Origin: a virus | Reading direction: 5' to 3' (one strand) | Length of the DNA: 64,000 nt | IMG/VR virus record: IMGVR_UViG_3300044846_005229 | Span: 207,986-271,985 of that record | Part shown: positions 1-8,189 of the stretch, piece by piece | Layout: every line of letters begins with the position of its first letter | Numbering within the stretch: position 1 is the first letter of the stretch | Notes under the pieces: generated by a model | Told to the model about the DNA's origin: nothing | The model's database searches: none | The model's input: the letters and a program-made list of their open reading frames with translations, nothing else | Made by a program: the position numbers and the translations under genes

Positions 1-14
1 TGTGTCCAAATAGT

Positions 15-371
15 TCAATCCCCGTGCCCATCACCCAATCGACTCTCAAGTAGACGCTTTATGGTATCTCCATGACAACGCTTCGGGGCGCAATGGCAGA
101 TTAGCTCTAGTGTTTGAACTTCGGGATTTCTAGCAATTGCAAGCAACTGCTGAAATTGGGTTAATTCTGCCCCTCTCTGTAACAATTTAGGTGGCAACCA
201 TTGCTCATAGGAATCACAGACTCGGTCCCTTTCTGCTTGGCTATAGTTAGCCATTACGAACGGGTTCCCTAAAGATGTGCTGCGGTCTATCGCCACCCTG
301 ACGGTACCTTTAGGCGGTGCTAAGGGTCTTCCGCTAATGCGGCTTTTATTGACTACTTTGATTTCAGCCAT
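15..371 (-). CDS. DUF4326 domain protein
   Basis: A 118-residue protein that I recognise as DUF4326. It has the N-terminal SRISGRPLAPPKG segment, the hallmark SLGNPF (about residues 33-38), a central Y-x-x-W-L, and a C-terminal CHCAPKRCHGD metal-site-like motif. The family is common in phages and its biochemistry is not settled to my knowledge. The start ATG follows directly on the stop of the upstream gene (TAA then ATG), so the two are probably cotranscribed. Confidence 0.85.
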   Translation of the reverse strand: MAEIKVVNKSRISGRPLAPPKGTVRVAIDRSTSLGNPFVMANYSQAERDRVCDSYEQWLPPKLLQRGAELTQFQQLLAIARNPEVQTLELICHCAPKRCHGDTIKRLLESRLGDGHGD

Positions 372-845
372 TTATGCTATGTGTTGAAAAGAACTAGGAG
401 TGGCTACCAACAATCCCTTAAACTCACGATTGGGTGGGCAATATCGTTTTGTCAAGTCTTTGGGGTCTCCCTCATCGTAGGTAACCTTGTTACCCTCTTC
501 ATCCATCAATTTCTCAACGAATACGTGACCATTACGGACACTCTGAATAAGGTAAACAGAGTGGGTTTGAATGAATACCGATTTAAGATTGGGGAAACAT
601 ACTACCATTCGCTCAGGAATAGCCCTCAGTTCTAGCATGTTTGCCCATCGCTCGGGGTACTCAAGGTCGAATTCTTCTACGGTGAGATCCACTTCGCATT
701 TGTCAAACATCTGCTCAAGGATGTTCTTTCCACGGTATTGAAACATGTATGAAATACTGTCTCGGAGGTTCGGACGAGTAGCTACTTGAACTGTGAAGTC
801 AATTTCTTCACCCTTCGAGTTGAGATAGTGTTGTGATTTGGTCAT
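372..845 (-). CDS. hypothetical protein (157 aa)
   Basis: No family recognised. Soluble, rich in charged and aromatic residues, no signal peptide or membrane segment. The start sits in the context GCAAAAATGACC, typical of this genome: an A-rich leader without Shine-Dalgarno. It ends immediately before the DUF4326 gene. Confidence 0.75.
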   Translation of the reverse strand: MTKSQHYLNSKGEEIDFTVQVATRPNLRDSISYMFQYRGKNILEQMFDKCEVDLTVEEFDLEYPERWANMLELRAIPERMVVCFPNLKSVFIQTHSVYLIQSVRNGHVFVEKLMDEEGNKVTYDEGDPKDLTKRYCPPNREFKGLLVATPSSFQHIA

Positions 846-858
846 TTTTGCTAATGGG

Positions 859-1074
859 TTAATTGCTGTTGGGACGAATAGGATACAGGCTGACTCTTAC
901 TGTGTACCACTGATGGTGGGTCAATGTCCAAATGTCCCAATCAGCGTACCCAACACGGTAAGACTTACCATCCAGAGTTAGGAAGCTATCTCTTGCGGGG
1001 ATCGCGGGGAGTTCCACTTCGCTACAGATATAAGAATTACCATCGTCAGCGTTTGTGAATTGAATTAGAATTAT
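859..1074 (-). CDS. 71-aa paralogue of the next upstream gene, with ATA at the start position
   Basis: An open frame with no ATG, GTG or TTG start. Its translation aligns end to end with the 71-residue product of 1125-1340 (shared FTNA, IPA, LD, YRVG, WDI blocks, same length). An ATA codon lies exactly where the paralogue has ATG, in the same CAAAATA context that normally reads CAAAATG. It is either translated from a rare ATA start or recently inactivated by one G-to-A change. An in-frame TAG lies upstream, so there is no longer form. Confidence 0.6.
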   Translation of the reverse strand: MILIQFTNADDGNSYICSEVELPAIPARDSFLTLDGKSYRVGYADWDIWTLTHHQWYTVRVSLYPIRPNSN

Positions 1075-1124
1075 TTTGTGGTTGGTGGGGGTAGGTTGGT
1101 GCTATGGGGTTAGAAACCGGTGAG

Positions 1125-1340
1125 TCAATCCAAGGGGAACAACTCGATTGTCACGGTGATGTTTGCCCCCATCTTGAACTTCTCAAAGCCAATATCCCAA
1201 TGTGCATCACCGACACGATAGTGTCTTTGATCCAGGGCTAACGTGCTGCCTTTTGCGGGAATAGCGTTCATCACTACCCGGTAGTCACATTCGATGACTT
1301 TATTTCCGAGGTGGGCGTTTGTGAATGTGATTTCGTACAT
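1125..1340 (-). CDS. small phage protein (71 aa), tandem paralogue of 859-1074
   Basis: A beta-rich small protein beginning MYEITFTNAHLG and ending in IELFPLD. No known family. The downstream neighbour is a clear sequence duplicate of the same length, so this is a tandem gene duplication. The start ATG is preceded by a run of A residues, as in most genes here. Confidence 0.75.
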   Translation of the reverse strand: MYEITFTNAHLGNKVIECDYRVVMNAIPAKGSTLALDQRHYRVGDAHWDIGFEKFKMGANITVTIELFPLD

Positions 1341-1468
1341 TTTTTTGGGTAGAGTAGAGTAATTTTCAGACTGATTCAGTGGGGCTATAGCCTTTGACGT
1401 AGGTTGACATTGACATTTTGTTGGGGAGTTGTTGGGTGTAGTGAGCAGAGTTTGAAGGTTTCAGGAAT

Positions 1469-1774
1469 TCAGCGGGGGACGTGTTCCCTCTTATCAAGTT
1501 CTGCCTTGAGGTTGTCTCTTAAGAATATGAGGTCCCTAACCTGTGAAGCTCGGTACAGGGGGTTAGGCCGGTAAATTCCTAGTTCATTCAATACTTGCTT
1601 GGGTATTATCGCAGTTTCAGGATAACCCTCCAGGCCCTTTTTGTGGACTTCATAGGCATTCCAATCCCAATCATGAAGCACGCTGAGCTGGCCACTAACC
1701 ATTCGAAATACCTTAAGCAGCCTGGGTGTAGGTAGCTTCAAGAGGTAGTCTAGATTGTTGTTGTTTGGGTTCAT
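1469..1774 (-). CDS. hypothetical protein (101 aa)
   Basis: No recognised domain. It begins with an Asn-rich stretch and ends with a charged probable helix (LIFLRDNLKAELDKREHVPR). It lies between the duplicated 71-aa genes and the RNA ligase on the same strand, with about 80-130 bp gaps on each side. Confidence 0.65.
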   Translation of the reverse strand: MNPNNNNLDYLLKLPTPRLLKVFRMVSGQLSVLHDWDWNAYEVHKKGLEGYPETAIIPKQVLNELGIYRPNPLYRASQVRDLIFLRDNLKAELDKREHVPR

Positions 1775-1855
1775 AGTTTCGTTGGGCTCACAGGGTAAGG
1801 AATCCAGGGATTAATCCAGGGGTCATCAACCCAGAGAAATCAATTCGGGGCCATC

Positions 1856-2965
1856 CTACCGGATCCCAAGCAGTTTGTCAAGTTGTTGGGGCCGTAGGTC
1901 TGCTAGCCACTGCCGGAAGGTAGGGTACCTGCCGGAGCGTATTGCGAAACAGGCTGCCGATACTGAGGGGGCATCTTTGAGAATTGCAATGGCGAATTCC
2001 TTTTGCGTTAAGGCTCCATACTTAAGAAGCAGAGTCTCACATAAAGATTGCATCGCGGGGATAGCAGAGTCTAGATGAATCGAAAACTTGTCTCTATATT
2101 CTGGAAAGTGCAATAGAAACTCATCTAAATCGTCACTAAGAAACAATTCCGAAAAGTCTGGGTCGCCATTGTTCCATGCCCGGTGTAGTTGGCAGTATAA
2201 TCTAGACTTAATCTTAACCCTTCCAACCCCATCAAACAATACATAACCTTCATGATTTGAATCTCGCTTTTCAACTTTGGTAAGTACAGAGTCAAGGTCA
2301 CTGAATTCGTAAGATGGGGCCACCACATAGCCATACCACCCAAACTCTTCCAGATCACACTCTTCGAAGTCCTGATCTCGGTCTCGTACTGCTAGTAAGG
2401 GAAGTTTGGGCGCATCGTAGTTAATAACATCTTTATTATCTAGGTGACATAACTCAAAGATGTAGCAAATTGACGGGTCTAGGCATTCCTTTAAGTACCC
2501 TACTTTTTCGAATACATCCCAGAATAATTCATCAAAGGTTTTTTTAGTTTTTCCTACTAGGCCATCCCCTGCTACTGAACCAGAAGTTGAAACGAGCCAT
2601 TGCCCCCTATACTCAAACAATTTAATTAAGGAGCCGGAAAATTTCTCATAAACCTTGGTGCGAGACCAATCTAACTGATGGCAATGGCCCTCACCAATGT
2701 TAAAGAATCTATCGAACGCATATGCAACCAGGCGGTAATACGGCGAGTGATCCCCATCGTTATCAACACGCTCGACCACAGCACCACGGCAGGCACAAAC
2801 CAGCGGATTTGATTTGGATGCTAAAATCGTCCCATATTTCAAATTAAAAAGGTTCGGATACCTCTCATCGCGAGTAACACGAATGTCATACTCGGCCAGC
2901 TCGTCCAGGGCATTGTAACCCCGCTCGTTAAGCCAGTCAATCAAGTAGTGGCGCAAGTTTTCCAT
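1856..2965 (-). CDS. RNA ligase, T4 Rnl1-like
   Basis: A 369-residue ATP-dependent RNA ligase of the T4 Rnl1 type. The AMP-acceptor motif I is K108-F-S-G-S (the family pattern is KxDGS or similar). Further nucleotidyltransferase motifs are FEL at about 170-172, EGYVLFDG from 239 and KIKS at 251-254. Length matches T4 Rnl1 (374). In T4 this enzyme reseals tRNAs cut by host anticodon nucleases. Here it shares the genome with a large tRNA array and a Thg1-like enzyme, so tRNA repair or processing is the likely role (inference). The Asp usual in motif I is replaced by Ser. Confidence 0.85.
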   Translation of the reverse strand: MENLRHYLIDWLNERGYNALDELAEYDIRVTRDERYPNLFNLKYGTILASKSNPLVCACRGAVVERVDNDGDHSPYYRLVAYAFDRFFNIGEGHCHQLDWSRTKVYEKFSGSLIKLFEYRGQWLVSTSGSVAGDGLVGKTKKTFDELFWDVFEKVGYLKECLDPSICYIFELCHLDNKDVINYDAPKLPLLAVRDRDQDFEECDLEEFGWYGYVVAPSYEFSDLDSVLTKVEKRDSNHEGYVLFDGVGRVKIKSRLYCQLHRAWNNGDPDFSELFLSDDLDEFLLHFPEYRDKFSIHLDSAIPAMQSLCETLLLKYGALTQKEFAIAILKDAPSVSAACFAIRSGRYPTFRQWLADLRPQQLDKLLGIR

Positions 2966-3018
2966 GGTTGTAGTATAGGTGGTTTTTTAGTTTGGTGATG
3001 CGGCTTACCGAATGATGG

Positions 3019-3156
3019 TCAGTCGTTGGGGACCAGTTTGCCGTACTCGTCATGTTGACACCTCCATAAGTCAACCGCCCACTCAACACTCAATCGGGTA
3101 GAAAACTTATTAAAGGCTTCGATGGCTTTAGAAGTGGTGGAAAGAGGGTAGGTCAT
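3019..3156 (-). CDS. small hypothetical protein (45 aa)
   Basis: A short frame beginning MTYPLSTTSKAIEAF. Its ATG overlaps the TGA of the upstream 214-aa gene in an ATGA junction (positions 3153-3156), which suggests translational coupling and supports the gene despite its size. Function unknown. Confidence 0.55.
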   Translation of the reverse strand: MTYPLSTTSKAIEAFNKFSTRLSVEWAVDLWRCQHDEYGKLVPND

Positions 3157-3797
3157 GGGCTCGGTACAGTTCGCCTTACAGGGTAAGAACGCCAATTGGT
3201 TGCGAGAGTGGCCTTCTTTTCACCATTAACCATCAAATCCAGAGTCGTAGTGCCCTCATCGTCCCATGGACCGTCATACTCACGGCCGATAGCTAAAGTG
3301 GCTCGATGCTTATAGAGCACTTGCCCTAGGTCTTTTTTGAATTCGTCCAAGTTGAATCTTTCACTAGGTTTGTACACATCGGCCTTAACTTTACCTTCCT
3401 TAATAAGTTGATCCCAGTCGAGGCAATTATAGTTCACCTTTCGGGAAGAAAAGCACTTCCCCTGGAATCCAGACTCTTTGTACTTTTCCCTCCAAGTTGA
3501 TTCCAAGTTAGTGAGACGACGCTTACTACGGATTCTCCTTAGAGTGTAACAATAAGAAGAGGGGTCAGCAGAATTTGCCGCGTTCGGGTGCATCCAAATG
3601 TCTGTGACCACGTACAGACCGGGCTCTACAGGTTGCTGCCGAAAGTGAAGGTAAGGGACTTGGGTCTCATACTTCCAACCATCCTTTGTTTTTACGCCTA
3701 CAGCCGGTACTTGGACGCTGTCTCCTAGTTTCAATAGGATAGCTTGTGTTACAGCTTCAGGAAGCGGTTCCATGGTTTTCGGGGAAGCGTCGTTCAT
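3153..3797 (-). CDS. hypothetical protein (214 aa)
   Basis: No known domain recognised. Soluble and basic, with several Trp and Tyr. The stop overlaps the start of a 45-aa gene by ATGA and the gene sits 20 bp downstream of the 99-aa gene, so it is probably one transcript with 3818-4117 from the promoter at 4148-4176. Confidence 0.75.
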   Translation of the reverse strand: MNDASPKTMEPLPEAVTQAILLKLGDSVQVPAVGVKTKDGWKYETQVPYLHFRQQPVEPGLYVVTDIWMHPNAANSADPSSYCYTLRRIRSKRRLTNLESTWREKYKESGFQGKCFSSRKVNYNCLDWDQLIKEGKVKADVYKPSERFNLDEFKKDLGQVLYKHRATLAIGREYDGPWDDEGTTTLDLMVNGEKKATLATNWRSYPVRRTVPSP

Positions 3798-3817
3798 AAA
3801 CTAAGGGTACCGTCTCT

Positions 3818-4117
3818 TCAAGGGTCAGTCAGACCCAATGCCTCTTTCTCTTCTTTTGAGAGTTTCTTGAGGGCGGCCTGCCGGACTTTTTCCTTGTCGG
3901 ATTCCAGCTCAACTATGTCGTAATCGATTACGTTAACCGGTTTGATGTACCAGTCTCCGTACTGATTCAAAGACCATTTGCCCCTTTGCCCCATGACTCC
4001 AGGTTGCTCGTCGATGTACCTCTCAGCATGTTGCCTGTGAAGGAAAGCGAGATCTGGAACCATTGGCCCCCTACCCTCGGTTTGATCAGCGTTGCGATAA
4101 GTTTGCCAGATTTGCAT
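3818..4117 (-). CDS. hypothetical protein with C-terminal LSKEEKEALGL tail (99 aa)
   Basis: The body is not recognised. The end has the pattern KKLSKEEKEALGLTDP, closely resembling the C-termini of three other proteins in this window (39634-40092, 40676-41044, 41096-41455). First gene after a strong promoter (TTGTTT-17-TATAAT, 4148-4176), with a short leader. Confidence 0.75.
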   Translation of the reverse strand: MQIWQTYRNADQTEGRGPMVPDLAFLHRQHAERYIDEQPGVMGQRGKWSLNQYGDWYIKPVNVIDYDIVELESDKEKVRQAALKKLSKEEKEALGLTDP

Positions 4118-4147
4118 TGGTTTGTGCGTTGTGGTGTTTACGAAATG

Positions 4148-4176
4148 ATTATACCGCTTTTGCCTCTCACAAACAA
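4148..4176 (-). promoter_or_regulatory. sigma70-type promoter (TTGTTT-17-TATAAT)
   Basis: Minus-strand -35 TTGTTT and perfect -10 TATAAT with a 17-bp spacer. It is preceded by the hairpin CTAAACC-TTC-GGTTTAG, which overlaps the 3' end of the upstream gene, and by the recurring GGTTAACCGAACC segment. It drives 3818-4117 and following genes. Confidence 0.75.
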
Positions 4177-4193
4177 GGGTCTAAACCGAAGGT

Positions 4194-4868
4194 TTAGGTT
4201 CGGTTAACCGCCCTCACCGCAAATAGCTTCTTGAACTTCTGTGGGAAACATGGCGATTCTTTGTTGGTTAATTTCATCAAAGTCATATCCAGCAACTTTC
4301 GTGTCCCCATAGTGGAGCAACCAAAGGAAAGGTTGTTTGATCCATTTTTTTTCATAAAAATCCCCGCACCCCTGTAGTTGTCAAGACGGTGTTTAAAACC
4401 CTCCCGCGCATCAAAGTTTCCACACCAGACGTATTTACCGTTCGGCCCTTCAACTGCAGTACCACTAAAGCCACCCCCATATGAATTGTCACTAGCTGGC
4501 AAATAGTTAAAGAATGCTTTGGCACCATTTAAAGATCCCCTAAAAGAATCATAAACCACCAAAATACCATCCTTCCAGTCAATAAACCATTCGTCTTCAC
4601 TATTTGGAATGAATCCACTGGCAACCGATTTGAACCCCATACTATCCATTAAAACAACAAATTCAGCAAACTCCATCCCGTAGTAAGAGTCTTTGTTGGT
4701 CTTCAGTAGTTCTTTTTTCTTTTGATTGTTGTCAACTGCCAAAAGAAGTCCAATACTGGAAGTTGCTTCATCATGTTTGTAGCTGCGGCCTGTCATGATT
4801 TCAGCTTCTTGCAAGGGGTCAAATCCTGGAAGCTCGTCCAGGTTGTCGTTGGGGAACTGTTGGGTCAT
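4194..4868 (-). CDS. hypothetical protein (224 aa)
   Basis: No family recognised; no signal peptide. It contains a Gly/Asn-rich middle (SYGGGFSGTAVEG) and several Trp. Its last codons are formed by the recurring GCGGTTAACCGAACC segment that precedes class-2 promoters here, so promoter and coding 3' end overlap. Confidence 0.75.
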   Translation of the reverse strand: MTQQFPNDNLDELPGFDPLQEAEIMTGRSYKHDEATSSIGLLLAVDNNQKKKELLKTNKDSYYGMEFAEFVVLMDSMGFKSVASGFIPNSEDEWFIDWKDGILVVYDSFRGSLNGAKAFFNYLPASDNSYGGGFSGTAVEGPNGKYVWCGNFDAREGFKHRLDNYRGAGIFMKKNGSNNLSFGCSTMGTRKLLDMTLMKLTNKESPCFPQKFKKLFAVRAVNRT

Positions 4869-4917
4869 TGACTTTTGGGGTACTGGTTTGTAAAAAAAGG
4901 GGGGGTCAAATCCAAGG

Positions 4918-5469
4918 TCATCCTACACTGACTGTCTCCTGGAGTCTATGGCGGTTAACCGCCCCCCAGATAGCTGCATTCCTAGCTGAGGATAACGCAA
5001 CAGGGTTACGCGAACTATTTCCACTACCATTAAACCACTTGCAACACTCAAGGTGAAAGTCCGGCTGATCCAGTGGAGAAGCTCCAATGTAGCCCCCAGA
5101 TGAACGCCACTCAGGTTGGTTTCCGCAAAAGGGGCAATTCGTATTTTTCACACCTACGATTTCAAGTATCTTCCCGTTGAGGTGGGAAATGCCAACCGGA
5201 ATTTCGGCCCATTCTATCAAACCTTCTGGTAAGAGCAGGCTGTATCCGTCCCAGTAGTCGAATTCAGGAGAAATTACGTCTCTGTAACCAGCCCATCGAG
5301 CCCGTTGTTCCGCTGTGAAGATTAATGTAAAGGATTTACTTTTGTGAAGCATTCTCCAAATGTATCGGCCTTCGGGCGGTTTGCTTTTGGAGTAATCATG
5401 AAAGACCAACCCCTCAAGACCAGGTAGGTCAGACTTAGATTCAGGCATGGGGTGAGAGGTGTCGTTCAT
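4918..5469 (-). CDS. Lar-like zinc-ribbon protein (183 aa)
   Basis: The C-terminal half carries a CPFCG knuckle (about residue 112) followed by a second Cys pair (ECCKWFNGSG) and an Asn/Ala-rich helix ending AAIWGAVNRHR. That layout matches the Lar/restriction-alleviation zinc-ribbon family, whose members can modulate host restriction. The N-terminal ~100 residues are unassigned. Promoter 5476-5504 lies directly upstream. Family assignment is from motif layout only. Confidence 0.6.
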   Translation of the reverse strand: MNDTSHPMPESKSDLPGLEGLVFHDYSKSKPPEGRYIWRMLHKSKSFTLIFTAEQRARWAGYRDVISPEFDYWDGYSLLLPEGLIEWAEIPVGISHLNGKILEIVGVKNTNCPFCGNQPEWRSSGGYIGASPLDQPDFHLECCKWFNGSGNSSRNPVALSSARNAAIWGAVNRHRLQETVSVG

Positions 5470-5475
5470 ACCTAT

Positions 5476-5504
5476 ACTATACTGCCTTAGCCCCGCAAAA
5501 ACAA
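5476..5504 (-). promoter_or_regulatory. sigma70-type promoter (TTGTTT-17-TATAGT)
   Basis: -35 TTGTTT, 17-bp spacer, -10 TATAGT, leading into 4918-5469. As at 4148, it is preceded by a small inverted repeat (CTAAA..TTTAG, 5509-5525) and the AACCGAACC segment that also encodes the end of the upstream gene. Confidence 0.7.
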
Positions 5505-5508
5505 GGGT

Positions 5509-5793
5509 CTAAACCGTCGATTTAGGTTCGGTTAACCGCCCACTATCCACATAGAGCGACCATCGCCCTGCCCAAATGATTCTCCCTCGGGGGTTAAAAC
5601 CATTTGAAGGGTTAGAGTTAATCCACCTGAAGTTTCCGATTCCCCCAGAGTCTGAACTAATGAAGCCAAATCTGCAATCAATATGTGGTGGTAAGTTTGG
5701 CTCCCTATGGTCGTAGTTGCTAGGTATGTCCATCACCTCGAATGATGACTTTACTCGTTGAAGCCAACGAAGGAAATTTGTAAGGGGGCTCAT
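5509..5793 (-). CDS. hypothetical protein (94 aa)
   Basis: Unrecognised small protein with many Trp, Asn and Gly (IGNFRWINSNPSNGF). The C-terminus LTEPKSTV is encoded inside the promoter-associated repeat. Start in an AAAAAAATGAGC context. Confidence 0.65.
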   Translation of the reverse strand: MSPLTNFLRWLQRVKSSFEVMDIPSNYDHREPNLPPHIDCRFGFISSDSGGIGNFRWINSNPSNGFNPRGRIIWAGRWSLYVDSGRLTEPKSTV

Positions 5794-5824
5794 TTTTTTA
5801 ATTGCGCAGAGTAAGCTTCGTCAT

Positions 5825-6130
5825 TCAGCTAAAATAGAAACCATTGCTTTTAAACTTTACTTTGCCACCTTTCAAGGTCACAACCCACTCTTTCTTTTTA
5901 TATGACAGGTATTCACCATCGAATTTAAAAGACTTGATGGCAGTCAGGATGATGGTGTGGCTAGGGTCCCGGAGAAAGAGGCTCTTGGCATAAGAACGGG
6001 CTCGTTTCGAAGTGTCGAAAGTTTTGCTTTCATCGAGTTGTTCACCGAGTTGTTCACAAAGTTGCAAATCATCTACACTCCACCGCCCGCGTGATAGTAT
6101 GTCCTTGTGTTTAATTTTCATGGTCTTCAT
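5825..6130 (-). CDS. hypothetical protein (101 aa)
   Basis: Basic small protein ending in alternating charged/hydrophobic beta-like segments (WVVTLKGGKVKFKSNG). A second in-frame ATG lies three codons in (MKIKHKD). The start overlaps the 3' end of a small membrane-protein frame (6111-6284). Function unknown. Confidence 0.65.
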   Translation of the reverse strand: MKTMKIKHKDILSRGRWSVDDLQLCEQLGEQLDESKTFDTSKRARSYAKSLFLRDPSHTIILTAIKSFKFDGEYLSYKKKEWVVTLKGGKVKFKSNGFYFS

Positions 6131-6284
6131 TCTCGTACTCTTGTAGAACTAAGGGGATCCCTGAGGCAATTACCGTTACAGCTAGTATTATAGGTGGCCA
6201 GCCCTGTAGCAATGCTGCGAATGTTGACACTGCTGCCAAAAGTAGAAAGTAGGTAGTTTCGGCTACCCGAAAAGTTACCCTCAC
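6111..6284 (-). CDS. small two-helix membrane protein (57 aa)
   Basis: Frame beginning GTG, with AAAGG 5 bp upstream. It encodes two hydrophobic segments (TYFLLLAAVSTFAALLQGW and IILAVTVIASGIPLVL) and a charged tail. It is more protein-like than the overlapping 66-codon frame with an ATG (6127-6327). It follows the stop of 6324-6737 in the same reading frame. Holin-like by size and topology, but nothing here proves lysis function. Confidence 0.5.
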   Translation of the reverse strand: MRVTFRVAETTYFLLLAAVSTFAALLQGWPPIILAVTVIASGIPLVLQEYENEDHEN

Positions 6285-6323
6285 TGAACCTTTGGCCCCC
6301 GCTGTTTCCGCCCATATGGCGAG

Positions 6324-6737
6324 TCATGGTTGTAACCTCCGAGTGTCCCCCGAGTGTCCTTCGTGGGGTTTTTCTTTTTCTTTCAGCCCCATCAGCTCGT
6401 CCTTTAAGTACACTAAATCAAGCTCAGCAATGCGTAGTTCCTTTTGTTTGTCATTAAGATGCTCCCATTGCGAGGAATGACATTCTTCAAGGCATAAGCT
6501 AGGACGATACGAGCCGTTAAGCGTGCCCCAAGGGCCGCCCCCCATTGCAATACCCATCTTGCTACTGAAAAAATAGGACCCTTCGTGGAAGGCTCTTGAA
6601 ATTACAGCAGCACGCACCAAATAATGCCACTGATGAAACCAAGGCAACTCACGATTTAGATTGGACTCTAGTTCTAGAAGATCATCAAAAAGCAACTGAA
6701 GACCTTCCCCCCCTGCTGATGGTTTGACCCCATACAA
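6324..6737 (-). CDS. hypothetical protein (137 aa)
   Basis: No family recognised. The C-terminal third is a likely coiled coil (QKELRIAELDLVYLKDELMGLKEKEK). The N-terminus overlaps the end of the preceding gene by about 50 bp, so the true start could be internal. Confidence 0.6.
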   Translation of the reverse strand: MYGVKPSAGGEGLQLLFDDLLELESNLNRELPWFHQWHYLVRAAVISRAFHEGSYFFSSKMGIAMGGGPWGTLNGSYRPSLCLEECHSSQWEHLNDKQKELRIAELDLVYLKDELMGLKEKEKPHEGHSGDTRRLQP

Positions 6738-6921
6738 TGTTTTTGCCGGTGTGGCGATAGCCTATGGACAATAGTTCTTTCGAATAATACCAGCGACCCC
6801 TACCCAACTCATCGCGCAATGGATAATATGCGCTTGGCCGAAAGGTGTTAAACCTAGTAATGATGTTTACCGCTGGGCCTAGTCGTTTTGACACGCCTTT
6901 TCCCAGGATTGGGTAGCTCAT
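6685..6921 (-). CDS. hypothetical protein (78 aa)
   Basis: Start chosen at the ATG of MSYPILGKG because it forms an ATGA overlap with the upstream stop (6918-6921) and is preceded by GGAGGG. A longer in-frame start at 6972 would overlap the neighbour extensively. Function unknown. Confidence 0.5.
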   Translation of the reverse strand: MSYPILGKGVSKRLGPAVNIITRFNTFRPSAYYPLRDELGRGRWYYSKELLSIGYRHTGKNIVWGQTISRGGRSSVAF

Positions 6922-7082
6922 AGCTGCACCCTCCGAAACCCGATAACCCACACCCAAGGGTTCGCTTCCCATGACCCTTCACCATTTATGTATCGGTGGG
7001 AGTGCTTAGGGTAGCTATCATTTTCTGAGACCCATTGAAGGTAGTCATTTCTTTCTGTACGGTGGTCAACGTGCATCATCAT
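6918..7082 (-). CDS. small hypothetical protein (54 aa)
   Basis: Starts at one of three consecutive ATG codons (7076-7082) overlapping the 3' end of the upstream gene. Rich in Trp, Tyr and His. Its stop overlaps the next gene's start (ATGA). Unknown function. Confidence 0.45.
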   Translation of the reverse strand: MMMHVDHRTERNDYLQWVSENDSYPKHSHRYINGEGSWEANPWVWVIGFRRVQL

Positions 7083-7245
7083 TTTTGTTGTTTGTACTCG
7101 CAGCATCCAGCAAGGACTCTACCCGAATCAACCGATTAGAAATGCTAAGCAGAATGTCCGTCAACCCCTCAATCTCCTCATGAATGTCCTGGTGGTGGAA
7201 TCGTAATGGCTTTTGAATTAGCTTATTGAATTTAGATTTTTTCAT
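7066..7245 (-). CDS. small hypothetical protein (59 aa)
   Basis: Begins MKKSKFNKLIQ. The middle (EEIEGLTDILLSISNRLIRVESLLDAA) is a heptad-like amphipathic helix, so a small coiled-coil protein is likely. An alternative start at 7305 would overlap the HNH gene. Confidence 0.5.
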   Translation of the reverse strand: MKKSKFNKLIQKPLRFHHQDIHEEIEGLTDILLSISNRLIRVESLLDAASTNNKNDDAR

Positions 7246-7273
7246 CTTGGCGTAGTAATAAGGATTGTGACAA

Positions 7274-7867
7274 TCATGCGTAGATATACTCACGCCATTC
7301 CGCAACTTCAGCCATGCTGATAGTCACTGTGATTTTATTGAATGGGGCTTTAGGGTTCCCTGCCAAGGTGGTCCCACGGCTATTTACCCTCGACTCCATC
7401 ATTCCCACCTGAAAACTATCCCAAGTGAATGGCAATGGCGCAACATTCGTAGTTTCCTTAGCAAATACCTTCTTCAAGGCCATAGCCCATTCTTCTGGGG
7501 TACGATTATCCTTGCAATTGTTGCATTCCAGGCAGCTAGTAACTAGGTTTTGCCAAGTGTCTTGGCCACCTCTGGACTTTGGAATTACGTGGTCGATTGT
7601 AAGATTAGGACCTGAATACCCGCAATATTGGCAAACATGCCTATCTCGCTTCAGGATCAAGGAACGGGAGGGTTTCCCGGCAAAGAGTTTAGATTGGGGG
7701 ACTTTGACATAGTGCTTTAGGCGGATAGTACGCTTGGACACAACGTGTGCTTTATTTTTCAACACCAAAATAGTCGCCCTCTTCCAACTCAACATCGTCA
7801 AAGGTTGATATGTAGCATTGAGTAATAAAATAGTCGAACCAACTTTGACAGGGATTTCTTTAGGCAT
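7274..7867 (-). CDS. HNH endonuclease (197 aa)
   Basis: Contains a full HNH nuclease core: CQYCG (about residues 79-83), then IDHVIPKSRGGQDTWQNLV and CLECNNCK, where the His, Asn and Cys pairs form the beta-beta-alpha metal site. The N-terminal ~70 residues (LLLNATYQPLTMLSWKRA) match the widespread bacterial HNH subfamily with that N-terminal region. It could be a stand-alone DNA-processing nuclease or homing-type; no intron is visible beside it. Confidence 0.85.
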   Translation of the reverse strand: MPKEIPVKVGSTILLLNATYQPLTMLSWKRATILVLKNKAHVVSKRTIRLKHYVKVPQSKLFAGKPSRSLILKRDRHVCQYCGYSGPNLTIDHVIPKSRGGQDTWQNLVTSCLECNNCKDNRTPEEWAMALKKVFAKETTNVAPLPFTWDSFQVGMMESRVNSRGTTLAGNPKAPFNKITVTISMAEVAEWREYIYA

Positions 7868-7934
7868 TCTTCGAGGTCTTTTTCAAATAGTGAGCATGTG
7901 GTTCTATTGCGCCATTAGTCCCATGTTCTTAAGG

Positions 7935-8189
7935 CTATACAACAGGGTCCTTAACTTCCCCAATGTCAAGGTCTACCAATCGTGTAAAATCATTGGCTTC
8001 CATTTGGGTAAATGGATTGAACCGAATTTCCCTACGGTTACCAACCTCATCAATGCTAAAATGCCTGTAGTATTCAACAGAGTCCTCATACTCAACATCA
8101 AACTGATACCCAAACATTGAGCCATTGCGCCCAGTAATTACGAATTTGCAATTTGCGTAACGAAAGTTGGATACGTCTGGGATTTCCAT
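7935..8189 (-). CDS. hypothetical protein (84 aa)
   Basis: Unrecognised, beta-rich, with charged residues throughout. The leader upstream of the ATG consists of repeated CAACCAACAACC units, a CA-rich type seen before other genes here. Confidence 0.6.
   Translation of the reverse strand: MEIPDVSNFRYANCKFVITGRNGSMFGYQFDVEYEDSVEYYRHFSIDEVGNRREIRFNPFTQMEANDFTRLVDLDIGEVKDPVV

Noticed and set aside
6127-6327. 66-codon frame starting MTRHMGGNSGG
   Set aside because: Overlaps the more protein-like two-helix membrane frame at 6111-6284; low-complexity Ser/Asn composition.
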